Part shown: positions 46,594 through 54,150 of the stretch, in pieces
Numbering within the stretch: the first letter of the stretch is position 1
Layout of the letters: the number at the start of each line of letters is the position of its first letter
Origin: Sphingobacterium chungjuense
Lineage (GTDB): Bacteria; Bacteroidota; Bacteroidia; Sphingobacteriales; Sphingobacteriaceae
DNA length: 64,000 nt
Assembly: GCF_011316935.1 (NCBI RefSeq)
Contig: NZ_WLYS01000001.1
Location: 558,001 to 622,000, forward strand
Direction of reading: 5' to 3'
Position numbers and translations under genes: made by a program
The notes under the pieces: model-generated
The model's database searches: none
What the model was told of the DNA's origin: nothing
What the model saw: only the letters and a program-made list of their open reading frames with translations

Positions 46594-49113
46594 TTACCGT
46601 AAAAGACTCAACAATATTGCAAGCGTGGAGATAACTGCAGATGATAGACCGACTACGGCCTGCGCAGACATAGGAGATTTCAGTGGTTTTTGTGGAACAA
46701 TAATTTCCGCTCCAGGTGTGACTTCCGGGTAAATTCTGCCTAACCCCTTTATTGTTGATCTAACTTCTCCATTCGCATACTGTACAAACGTTTTGCTTTT
46801 GTGGGCTCTACTAGTAAATCCCCCAGCTTGATTGATATAGTAAGTTAAAGGCCTACCCTTCCGATATACAATACGATTGGAATTCAAAACCTCGCCCCGA
46901 ACAGTAATTGTCTGCAATTGTCTGGGCACGATAATAATATCGCCGTCTTCCATCAATAAATCATGTCTAGAGTGTGGTTTAGAAATAATTTTATCCAAAT
47001 CAATACCCACATAGCTACTAAAATTTAATGGTGTATTTCGCGCCGCCGATCCTGGAGTGCTGGCTAGAATTTTCTCCTTAGTTATGGCGTCGTCTTCCAA
47101 GACTTCACTAATAGCAGAATCTGCATCAACCGAGCTTTGGCTATTATCAAGTGCGATACGAGAATCTGATATTTTCCTTTGCAAAGAAGATCCCTCTAAA
47201 TACGCTATATCAGTAACCCCACCAGCTCTCTGGATGATATCCGATATAGTCTCTTCCCGTGAAATTAGCGTATAAACTCCCGGATACAGAACTTCTCCTT
47301 CTATACGAATCTGCTTCTGATACTGATAACCAGTGCTGGTGCGAATATTGATAATGTCAAAAGGTTTCAGTTCAAAATCGGACTGAAGCGCCTCTTCCTT
47401 ATTATCAAAGTTGACTATCAATAGTTCAGATAAAACTGAATCCCTTTGATTGACATTTTTACGGATACGACGGGCGATTTCAATTCTTTCTATATTGGCG
47501 GCATCCGATAATCCTCCCGCCATATGTATCACATTGCCTAGCGTCATGTCTTCTGCGAAGCTGAATTTACCAGGTTTACGAACTTCGCCATCGATATTGA
47601 CACTGTACTCTTCTCGAAGATCAAAAATGGACGATATAATAACCCTATCCTCGCGTCTTAACGATATGTCCTCTATCGTCCCATCTAACAAGCCTTTTAG
47701 GTCAAAAGAAATCAAGCGTTGCGTATTGTCAGAATTGAGCCTATTGATGTACGCTCTACTCATAAAAGCATCCTCTTTAATACCATCAGCTTTTTGGATG
47801 AGCTGCTTCACCGTAAGTCCATCGTCCAGTTGATAAAATCCTGGCCTAAATACGGCGCCTTCCATTTGAACACGATTCTCGTATCTATCCAAAATTTCTT
47901 CCACGATATATTGATCGCCATTTTTAGGCTGATAGCTAGAAAAATCAGCCTGATATATGTCGTTTATTCTACGATCTCTGTCGGTAGTAGAAAACACGCG
48001 TATTTTCGCGGTATAAGCGTTCGCAGTAAAACCGCCTGTATATTCCAAGAGTTCGGCAAACCGCTCCCCATCTTTCGCTTCATAAAATCCCGGTCTATTA
48101 ATGAAGCCTTGAAATTCGACTCTATTTCTATAAACGGGAATATGGATCACATCTTGATCCTCTAGGCGGATATTTCCGGATTGGATTCCGTTGACTAAAA
48201 AATCGTAAGCATCAATATTACCCAAAATTCTATTATTTCGAATGACCTGAATGTTACGGAAAGTTCCTTTGTCGGATGGTCCTCCAGCAGCATAGAGCGC
48301 ATTGAATACAGTCGCCACGGAAGGTAGTGTATACGTCCCAGGTTGTGTAACGAAACCGGTTAATGTTATCTTTATACTTCGGATATTGCCTAGGTTCAAG
48401 TTGACTTGCGTACGACCACTTCGTATAGATGTATAAGTTTGTGCTAGTTGACTCCTTAGTTTGGCGCGAGCAGCTTGAATAGTTAAGCCACTTACCGAAA
48501 CAATACCCACATATTCCACGCGGATAGTCCCTTCTGGAGAAACAGTAAGTTGATAACTCGCTTCATTATCACCGGTTAAATCAATCAATAACTGATCACC
48601 CGTTCCTATTATGTAGTCCTCCGGAGTAGCCATATTCAGGTTAGGTTCGAATCGAATATTTCCATTTCTAAATAGAGATGAACCAAAAATAGGTGGTGCA
48701 TCTTCATTCTCAACAAGCTCTCCATTAGATGTATTTAATAGATCTCCGGAGTTGTCTGCCTTACGCCCCTGCTCAGAAGGATCAACCATCAGTGTAAGCT
48801 GATCTTTGCCGAGCTGATCTCGCCTGATTCTTGCCACACGAGTTCGTAATTTAGAAATCTCGTTCTCAGGCATTCCTTGATTAATCAGATTAGCAAACAT
48901 TTCATCTTGTGAAAGTCCCTCCTCCTCTGCGCGAGTCATTAATTGTAACACTTGTGTATTACTTAGCGTCTCTACTTTGACCTTACTGTAATCCACTGCC
49001 TGCGCTAAAGATTGGTTAATAAAACCACCTAACACAAGAATAAATACAGCTATGCTATTAAGTATGAATCTCTCCATCATATAAAAAAGTAATCGCTTAT
49101 CTAAGTGAAACAC
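46594..49113 (-). CDS. Large SLBB-domain polysaccharide export protein (OPX), system 2
   Basis: This 839-aa outer-membrane/periplasmic export protein has a signal peptide (cleavage near SLAQA, about residue 38), a helical segment (40-100), the polysaccharide export domain (about 165-245; IGTGDQLLIDLTGDN then GTIRVEYVGIVSVSGLTIQAA) and about six SLBB beta-grasp domains (250-800; repeated patterns such as GFVTQPGTYTLP, GFINRPGFYEA, GAVFRPGFYQLDDG, GEVRKPGKFSFAEDM, GEVLYPGVYTLISREE). A C-terminal hydrophobic helix ends it. Met12 or Met13 (49080 or 49077) gives a more normal signal peptide. This is far longer than the 271-aa system 1 exporter. Confidence 0.93.
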   Translation of the reverse strand: MFHLDKRLLFYMMERFILNSIAVFILVLGGFINQSLAQAVDYSKVKVETLSNTQVLQLMTRAEEEGLSQDEMFANLINQGMPENEISKLRTRVARIRRDQLGKDQLTLMVDPSEQGRKADNSGDLLNTSNGELVENEDAPPIFGSSLFRNGNIRFEPNLNMATPEDYIIGTGDQLLIDLTGDNEASYQLTVSPEGTIRVEYVGIVSVSGLTIQAARAKLRSQLAQTYTSIRSGRTQVNLNLGNIRSIKITLTGFVTQPGTYTLPSVATVFNALYAAGGPSDKGTFRNIQVIRNNRILGNIDAYDFLVNGIQSGNIRLEDQDVIHIPVYRNRVEFQGFINRPGFYEAKDGERFAELLEYTGGFTANAYTAKIRVFSTTDRDRRINDIYQADFSSYQPKNGDQYIVEEILDRYENRVQMEGAVFRPGFYQLDDGLTVKQLIQKADGIKEDAFMSRAYINRLNSDNTQRLISFDLKGLLDGTIEDISLRREDRVIISSIFDLREEYSVNIDGEVRKPGKFSFAEDMTLGNVIHMAGGLSDAANIERIEIARRIRKNVNQRDSVLSELLIVNFDNKEEALQSDFELKPFDIINIRTSTGYQYQKQIRIEGEVLYPGVYTLISREETISDIIQRAGGVTDIAYLEGSSLQRKISDSRIALDNSQSSVDADSAISEVLEDDAITKEKILASTPGSAARNTPLNFSSYVGIDLDKIISKPHSRHDLLMEDGDIIIVPRQLQTITVRGEVLNSNRIVYRKGRPLTYYINQAGGFTSRAHKSKTFVQYANGEVRSTIKGLGRIYPEVTPGAEIIVPQKPLKSPMSAQAVVGLSSAVISTLAILLSLLR

Positions 49114-49250
49114 ACAGGATTACGCGCTTTAAAGTTAATATCTGTTTAAATAATTGTATACCCATTCATGTCTCATGATTATGCAATCTTTTATAGGTAA
49201 TTTATAAAAACAACCTCATCGCAAGCGCTGTTTCATAAGTTACATATTTG

Positions 49251-49258
49251 CAAATGTA
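49251..49258 (-). promoter_or_regulatory. -7-like element in a partial palindrome upstream of the SLBB exporter
   Basis: The minus strand reads TACATTTG, matching TAnnTTTG, about 140 bp before the exporter start. It sits in the palindromic core ATTTGCAAAT (49246-49255). No -33 TTTG lies at the expected distance. The 223-bp gap (49114-49336) otherwise shows nothing. Confidence 0.25.
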
Positions 49259-49336
49259 GTTAAAATGCGGGACATGTGTCTATCGACTAAAAGCATAAAT
49301 TAAGTTAATTAGGGGTATCGCGAAACAGTAATGACA

Positions 49337-50221
49337 TCATGTATTATATTCAGAAATCTTGCTTTCAATTTTCAGATGTTTCTTCAACAATCCCAATAAT
49401 GGACTATTTGGTATTTTACGTATTTTTCTCGCAAAAATTGCGTTAGACAACCTTAGTTTCTCAAAATCTGTTTCATCTAAGAACGCCGGATCTCCGCCCC
49501 TTTTAGAAGTCCAGTCAATAAACCTAAGATTGTCATTCACAATGGTGTGTTTATATGGAGAGTCTTGCAACAGAGTCTGAAAAACGAATTCTTCCGCGCA
49601 AAAGGTATATCGAAGCTTTTTAAGTCTATTGCTATCCAATTGATTTAATAAATAACCTAACACCTCCCGATTAAGACTCCAATAGGTTGAACCGCCAAAC
49701 TTTTTTTTAACTGAAAAATCCTTGCGCTTTATCTGAAATATTTTTTGAAGAAGCGTTAAAGTGTAGATCAGTCGAGCTCCAAATTTAGTTTTTGCATTAA
49801 AGAAGTCATAAAAATGGTACCTTCGATATCTATCATGCCCGCCGCTTGAATCCCAGTTATAAAATGGAAAAGAGGAGGATTTAATAAAAGATTTTGATCT
49901 ATCTAACTTCAAAATATATTGTGTCGTCTTAATGGGGAAGTCTTCACCAGTAATTAGGTGGAAAAAATCGTTATCCTCATTTTTTAAGGCCTCCTCGATT
50001 AAACCCAAAATTACATAAAAGTGGTTTACACCACCCCAGTTCACTTCTAATTCATTTGTAATGAATACGTTAGGCAGGTCAGCTAATTTCTCAAAATTTA
50101 TCCGACTTTTTCTGTCAAAATGTATGTAATAATTAAAATAACTACCCATAGTTTCAATGAGATCCACTATCGATTCTACGTCTTTATAAGCGGTTATTAA
50201 AATAGCGTGTCTCATGTCCAA
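49337..50221 (-). CDS. GT14-like beta-1,6-N-acetylglucosaminyltransferase (Core-2/I-branching type)
   Basis: This 294-aa protein resembles bacterial Core-2/I-branching enzymes (GT14): HAILITAYKDVESIVDLIET (5-24), YYIHFDRKSRINFEKL (31-46), VNWGGVNHFYVILGLIEEAL (60-79), DFFHLITGEDFPIKT (84-98) and FCAEEFVFQTLL (about 208-219), then FIDWTSKRGGDPAFL. The family adds a GlcNAc or xylose branch in eukaryotes; bacterial members are mostly uncharacterised. Its place in system 2, downstream of rmlB, suggests it adds a branch to the repeat unit. Confidence 0.85.
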   Translation of the reverse strand: MDMRHAILITAYKDVESIVDLIETMGSYFNYYIHFDRKSRINFEKLADLPNVFITNELEVNWGGVNHFYVILGLIEEALKNEDNDFFHLITGEDFPIKTTQYILKLDRSKSFIKSSSFPFYNWDSSGGHDRYRRYHFYDFFNAKTKFGARLIYTLTLLQKIFQIKRKDFSVKKKFGGSTYWSLNREVLGYLLNQLDSNRLKKLRYTFCAEEFVFQTLLQDSPYKHTIVNDNLRFIDWTSKRGGDPAFLDETDFEKLRLSNAIFARKIRKIPNSPLLGLLKKHLKIESKISEYNT

Positions 50222-50283
50222 ATTTGTTTGTCAATCGTTACAATTTACCTTGACTCGATGACCTCCCTATAATGTAGTTCCAC

Positions 50284-51333
50284 TTAGGAATATTGATCCT
50301 TATAATACTTTTGGTAGTCACCAGAAGTTACATTATGTAACCACTCTTCATTGTTTAAGAACCAATCGATAGTGAGTGATAATCCTTGCTGGAAAGTAAC
50401 GGACGGCACATATCCTAGTTCCTTGTTAATTTTAGTGGCATCGATCGCATAACGAAGGTCATGACCTGGTCTATCTTTCACGTAGGTGATTAAGCTTTCG
50501 GAAGTTCCTTTCGTCCTGCCTAACTTTTCGTCCATCTGTTGGCACAATTCTTTAACCAGATCAATATTTTGCCATTCGTTAAAACCACCCACATTGTAGG
50601 AATCGCCATTCTTACCTTTGTGGTATACCAAATCGATGGCTTTGGCGTGGTCGATCACGAATAACCAATCGCGTGTATATTTACCATCACCATAGATTGG
50701 CAAAGGTTTATTATTTAAAACATTGTGAATACATAATGGGATCAACTTCTCAGGAAAATGGTTTGGCCCGTAGTTATTCGAGCAGTTCGTCACCACGATG
50801 GGCAAGCCGTACGTATCATGGTATGCGCGCACGAAGTGATCTGATGATGCTTTCGAAGCCGAATATGGCGAATGCGGATCATAACTCGTTTCTTCTGTAA
50901 ACAAACCTGTACTACCTAAAGCACCAAAAACCTCGTCCGTAGATACGTGATGAAAACGTTTTCCTTCGAAATTGTCTTTCCAGATTTCACGAGCAGCATT
51001 CAATAAATTGACAGTACCAATCACATTGGTCATCACAAAGGCAGAAGGATCTGCAATCGAACGATCCACATGAGATTCTGCTGCCAAATGGATCACGCCA
51101 TCGGGTTGGAATTTTTTAAATACTTCAAAAATATGAGCCGCGTCGGTAATATCCGTTTTAACAAAGGTATAATTCGCTTTGTCCTGAATATCTTTTAGGT
51201 TCTCCAAATTCCCTGCATACGTCAGCGAATCTAAGTTTATGATATGATAGTCGAGGTATTTATTGACAAACTCTCTGACCACGTGGGAACCGATAAATCC
51301 GGCTCCGCCGGTAATCAATATCGTTTTATTCAT
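50284..51333 (-). CDS. rmlB: dTDP-glucose 4,6-dehydratase
   Basis: This 349-aa SDR enzyme converts dTDP-glucose to dTDP-4-keto-6-deoxyglucose. Starting at the ATG at 51333 the protein begins MNKTILITGGAGFIGSH, the normal RmlB N-terminus; an in-frame ATG at 51363 would add ten residues with no family match. HVSTDEVFGALG (T-D-E catalytic set), YSASKAS (Tyr/Lys pair), NCSNNYGPNHFPEKLIP and RDWLFVIDHAKAI are hallmark segments. rmlA, rmlD and rmlC lie about 21 kb further along the same strand, so the rhamnose pathway is complete but split. Confidence 0.97.
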   Translation of the reverse strand: MNKTILITGGAGFIGSHVVREFVNKYLDYHIINLDSLTYAGNLENLKDIQDKANYTFVKTDITDAAHIFEVFKKFQPDGVIHLAAESHVDRSIADPSAFVMTNVIGTVNLLNAAREIWKDNFEGKRFHHVSTDEVFGALGSTGLFTEETSYDPHSPYSASKASSDHFVRAYHDTYGLPIVVTNCSNNYGPNHFPEKLIPLCIHNVLNNKPLPIYGDGKYTRDWLFVIDHAKAIDLVYHKGKNGDSYNVGGFNEWQNIDLVKELCQQMDEKLGRTKGTSESLITYVKDRPGHDLRYAIDATKINKELGYVPSVTFQQGLSLTIDWFLNNEEWLHNVTSGDYQKYYKDQYS

Positions 51334-51366
51334 ATCGATTGTTAGATAAAATTGTGATGGCAAGGT

Positions 51367-51831
51367 TTATTTATTGTTTCTCTCTGCTTCTCTTTCAGCC
51401 ACAATTCTTCTCAATCCTGAACTGGAAAACCGGTGATCGCGGCTATTGAAGTAAAGCTCAATCCCTTTTTGCTCGCAATATTGGCGCCCTGTGAAGTCTT
51501 TTTCCGCATACTCGTCTCCCACTATACGGACGTCCAATTTAAAGGATTTCAAAATATCTTCCAAATCTTGCTCTGTTGAGTATGGTACTATTTCATCTAC
51601 ATACTCACATCCTCTCAGTTGTATGTACCGTTCTACGACTGTTTGAGTAGGCGCATTCTTCTCTGGACGATCCAATGTAGGATCCATCTGCAAACCGCAT
51701 ATCAAATAGTCGCATTGCCTTTTAGCTTCAGCCAACATCATAATATGCCCCGCGTGCAATAAGTCGAAAGTAGAAAAGGTAATGCCAACTCGCGGCCCGG
51801 GATTGTAATCTTTATTCTTATTTTTTTCCAT
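51367..51831 (-). CDS. TagD-like cytidylyl/adenylyltransferase, copy 1
   Basis: This 154-aa nucleotidyltransferase has GITFSTFDLLHAGHIMMLAE (16-35) with the H-x-G-H motif (H26, H29), GLQMDPTLDRPEKNAP and, near the C-terminus, RFSSSGLRRI in place of the ISTT motif. Related enzymes make CDP-glycerol, CDP-ethanolamine or ADP-heptose-type intermediates; the substrate here is unknown. A near-identical second copy lies at 53345-53821 with the UDP-sugar dehydrogenase between them. It precedes rmlB by about 34 bp. Confidence 0.85.
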   Translation of the reverse strand: MEKNKNKDYNPGPRVGITFSTFDLLHAGHIMMLAEAKRQCDYLICGLQMDPTLDRPEKNAPTQTVVERYIQLRGCEYVDEIVPYSTEQDLEDILKSFKLDVRIVGDEYAEKDFTGRQYCEQKGIELYFNSRDHRFSSSGLRRIVAEREAERNNK

Positions 51832-51982
51832 AGTGTATTGTACGTATAATTTACCTAGTTAACTATTATTTATTATGATGAGTATTTCCCCTCTTATGAA
51901 TGTTAAGAAAGTGAATGAATAGTTGCCTTCGTACTGCGCCTTAATATCAAAAAATATGCCAGCGGCTATCTAGAAACTTCAA

Positions 51983-53275
51983 TTATAACCTCGCGTCTAC
52001 GATTTCACGTGCGATAATCCCTTTAATATCAAAAACCACGACACGCTCCCTACAAAAGCTCGTCAAATCCAATCCTGAAAACTCTTGATGTGCTACGGCC
52101 ATGATAATCGCATCATAACCGCCGGATTGCCTTGCTTCATCCATGGATTTTAAACGTAAACCATATTCATGCTGTACTTCATCCGCAATGGCCCAGGGAT
52201 CAACAATATCAGCCTGCACACCATAATCCTCTAAGGCCGTATGCAAATCTATCACTTTTGTATTGCGGATATCTGGGCAGTTTTCTTTGAACGTGATGCC
52301 TAATATTAAAGCGTTAGCACCCTTTACTGCGATGTCTTTACGAATCATCAACTTGACGACTTTGGAAGCAATAAATTCTGCCACAGAATCATTGACACGT
52401 CGACCAGAAAGAATAACATTGGGATGGTAGCCGAGCTGAACCGCTTTGTGTGCGAGATAGTAAGGATCTACTGATATACAATGTCCGCCAACTAAACCCG
52501 GCTTATAGGGGAGAAAATTAAACTTGGTACCAGCCGCGGCTAATACATCTTGCGTATCAATTCCGACCCGATCAAAAATCAGCGCCAATTCATTAACAAA
52601 GGAGATGTTCACATCACGTTGCGCATTTTCGATCGCTTTAGACGCCTCTGCTACCTTAATGCTTGGTGCTTTGTGCGTACCTGCATGAATAATAACTTGA
52701 TAAAGCTGATCGATTTCTTCGGCAATAGCCGGCGTAGATCCAGAAGTTACTTTTTTAATGGTAGTCAAGGTATTGATCTTATCTCCCGGATTGATCCGTT
52801 CGGGAGAATAACCAGCAAAAAAATCTTCATTGAATAGCAATCCTGATTCTTGCTCCAAGATAGGTACACAATCTTCCTCTGTACAGCCCGGATATACCGT
52901 AGATTCGTAAATCACGATATCGCCTTTTTTCAAGACTTTGCCCAACATACGCGTTGCACTGCGCAAGGGCCTAAGATCTGGCGCATTAAATTCATCGATT
53001 GGTGTAGGAACAGTTACGATGTAGATCGTACAGGAGCGTAGATCTTCCACAGCACATGAAGCAATATAACCATTCTGATCGTCTGTATCCACCGAAAATT
53101 GAAGAGCCGAACGTAAAGCTTCCCGATCTGCTTCTTTCGTGCGGTCAACACCATTGTTTAGCTCGCCAACGCGCGCTTCATCAATATCAAATCCGACGAC
53201 CTGCGTATGCTCGGCAAACGCTAATGCCAAAGGCAACCCGACGTATCCTTGTCCGATAACGGCTATTTTCTTCAT
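51983..53275 (-). CDS. UDP-N-acetylhexosamine dehydrogenase (WbpO/TviB-like)
   Basis: This 430-aa enzyme oxidises a UDP-HexNAc to the uronic acid, such as UDP-GalNAcA or UDP-ManNAcA, with NAD+. Motifs: IGQGYVGLPLALAFAE (7-22), VTVPTPID (88-95), ESTVYPGCTEED (124-135), YSPERINPGDK (156-166), which favours the WbpO/TviB branch, and GLVGGHCISVDPYYL with catalytic C266. NTKVIDL in the C-terminal domain is normal. It shares the dehydrogenase superfamily with the UGDH at 26-27 kb but is clearly a different substrate class. A 151-bp gap separates it from copy 1 of the nucleotidyltransferase. Confidence 0.92.
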   Translation of the reverse strand: MKKIAVIGQGYVGLPLALAFAEHTQVVGFDIDEARVGELNNGVDRTKEADREALRSALQFSVDTDDQNGYIASCAVEDLRSCTIYIVTVPTPIDEFNAPDLRPLRSATRMLGKVLKKGDIVIYESTVYPGCTEEDCVPILEQESGLLFNEDFFAGYSPERINPGDKINTLTTIKKVTSGSTPAIAEEIDQLYQVIIHAGTHKAPSIKVAEASKAIENAQRDVNISFVNELALIFDRVGIDTQDVLAAAGTKFNFLPYKPGLVGGHCISVDPYYLAHKAVQLGYHPNVILSGRRVNDSVAEFIASKVVKLMIRKDIAVKGANALILGITFKENCPDIRNTKVIDLHTALEDYGVQADIVDPWAIADEVQHEYGLRLKSMDEARQSGGYDAIIMAVAHQEFSGLDLTSFCRERVVVFDIKGIIAREIVDARL

Positions 53276-53344
53276 TCTCTACGAATGTACTAAATAGTCT
53301 GATAATTCAGAAAATTGAAAATCCGTAATGTAGTTTTCAACGTA

Positions 53345-53821
53345 CTAAGGAGCTATTTCGCGTACTAGTTTTTCAGCCTCTTTCTCGGCAACGATACGAC
53401 GCAAACCAGAACTAGAAAATCGGTGATCACGGCTGTTGTAATACAACTCAATTCCCTTTTGCTCACAATATTGTCTACCCGTAAAGTTTTTGTCCTGATA
53501 TTCATCGCCCACAATACGTACATCCAGTTTGAAAGATCGTAGGATATCCTCCAAATCCTGTTCTGTAGAATAAGGCACGATTTCGTCGACATATTGACAA
53601 CCTCGCAGCTGTATATAGCGTTCTACGACGGTTTGTGTTGGGGCATTTTTCTCCGGACGATCTAAGGTGGGATCCATCTGCAAACCACAAATCAGGTAAT
53701 CACATTGCCGTTTGGCTTCGGCCAACATCATGATATGACCAGCATGCAATAAATCGAAAGTAGAGAAAGTAATGCCAATGCGTGGCCCAGGATTGTAATC
53801 GGGGTGATTCTTGTTTTCCAT
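53345..53821 (-). CDS. TagD-like cytidylyl/adenylyltransferase, copy 2
   Basis: This 158-aa protein is almost the same as the 51367-51831 product over its first 148 residues (about 90% identical by eye), with the same H26/H29 H-x-G-H motif and RFSSSGLRR end, but a different tail (EKLVREIAP). The nucleotide sequences differ at many silent sites, so the duplication is old or the copy arrived by transfer. It is the promoter-proximal gene of system 2; the start ATG at 53821 follows a predicted promoter about 25 bp away. Substrate is unknown. Confidence 0.85.
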   Translation of the reverse strand: MENKNHPDYNPGPRIGITFSTFDLLHAGHIMMLAEAKRQCDYLICGLQMDPTLDRPEKNAPTQTVVERYIQLRGCQYVDEIVPYSTEQDLEDILRSFKLDVRIVGDEYQDKNFTGRQYCEQKGIELYYNSRDHRFSSSGLRRIVAEKEAEKLVREIAP

Positions 53822-53848
53822 GTTGATACGTTTGTCTATTTGTGTTCA

Positions 53849-53878
53849 CAAGGATAAATTATTTTTTCAGTACACAAG
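53849..53878 (-). promoter_or_regulatory. Predicted promoter of system 2
   Basis: On the minus strand TATCCTTG (53856 to 53849) matches the -7 consensus TAnnTTTG except for one base, and CTTG (53878 to 53875) lies 18 bp upstream as a -33 candidate (3 of 4). The start site would be near 53842, giving a leader of about 20 nt before the first gene. The GTGGACAA boxes upstream are placed exactly as at the wcaJ promoter. Confidence 0.5.
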
Positions 53879-53918
53879 GTGGACAACGTCGAAACGGCCG
53901 TGGACAAAAGGTGGACAA
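53879..53918 (+). promoter_or_regulatory. Triple GTGGACAA operator upstream of system 2
   Basis: GTGGACAA occurs exactly at 53879-53886, 53900-53907 and 53911-53918. The spacings are 21 and 11 bp, two and one helical turns, so all sites face one side of the DNA. The last two start 51 and 62 bp from the start of the -7 box at 53849. The region also lies 32 bp from the metF -33 box, so a bound protein could affect both divergent promoters. Confidence 0.6.
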
Positions 53919-53949
53919 AGCACGATCTCGAATTAAAATCATTCAGCAT

Positions 53950-53980
53950 TTTGTTATCCCAAACCGTTTTCCCATATTTG
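53950..53980 (+). promoter_or_regulatory. Predicted metF promoter
   Basis: TTTG (53950-53953), exactly 19 bp, then CATATTTG (53973-53980): a near-perfect Bacteroidota promoter with one mismatch in the -7 box. The predicted start falls at about 53986, the first base of the riboswitch aptamer. Confidence 0.75.
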
Positions 53981-53985
53981 TGATT

Positions 53986-54089
53986 GCTTATAGAGAAAGG
54001 CTGAGGGATTAGACCCGCGGACGCCTTAGCAACCTGGCGCATGTCAAGGTGCTACAATCTACCCGTTCACAACGAAGGGAATGATAAGC
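53986..54089 (+). promoter_or_regulatory. SAM-I (S-box) riboswitch upstream of metF
   Basis: The segment has the S-box layout. P1 is GCTTAT (53986-53991) with ATAAGC (54084-54089). Between them are AGAGAAAGGCTGAGGGATTA, GACCC, GCCTTAGCAACCTGG and the conserved CAAGGTGCTA (54045-54054), closing with GAAGGGAATGATAAG. These match S-box core segments. AGGTGCT (54047-54053) can also pair with AGCACCT (54107-54113) downstream, a candidate switching helix. S-adenosylmethionine binding should reduce metF expression. Confidence 0.9.
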
Positions 54090-54150
54090 GAACAGAAGCA
54101 CTAACCAGCACCTCTTCTCTGCAAGCCTTCCATTCAAGAAACAGACACAT

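Noticed and set aside
47719..48165. 148-codon plus-strand frame inside the SLBB exporter gene
   Set aside because: It is antisense to a clearly conserved SLBB-domain protein; the opposite frame is open by codon bias only.
51334..51363. Extended rmlB start ten codons upstream
   Set aside because: The extra residues do not resemble RmlB, while the next Met starts the normal NAD-binding N-terminus.
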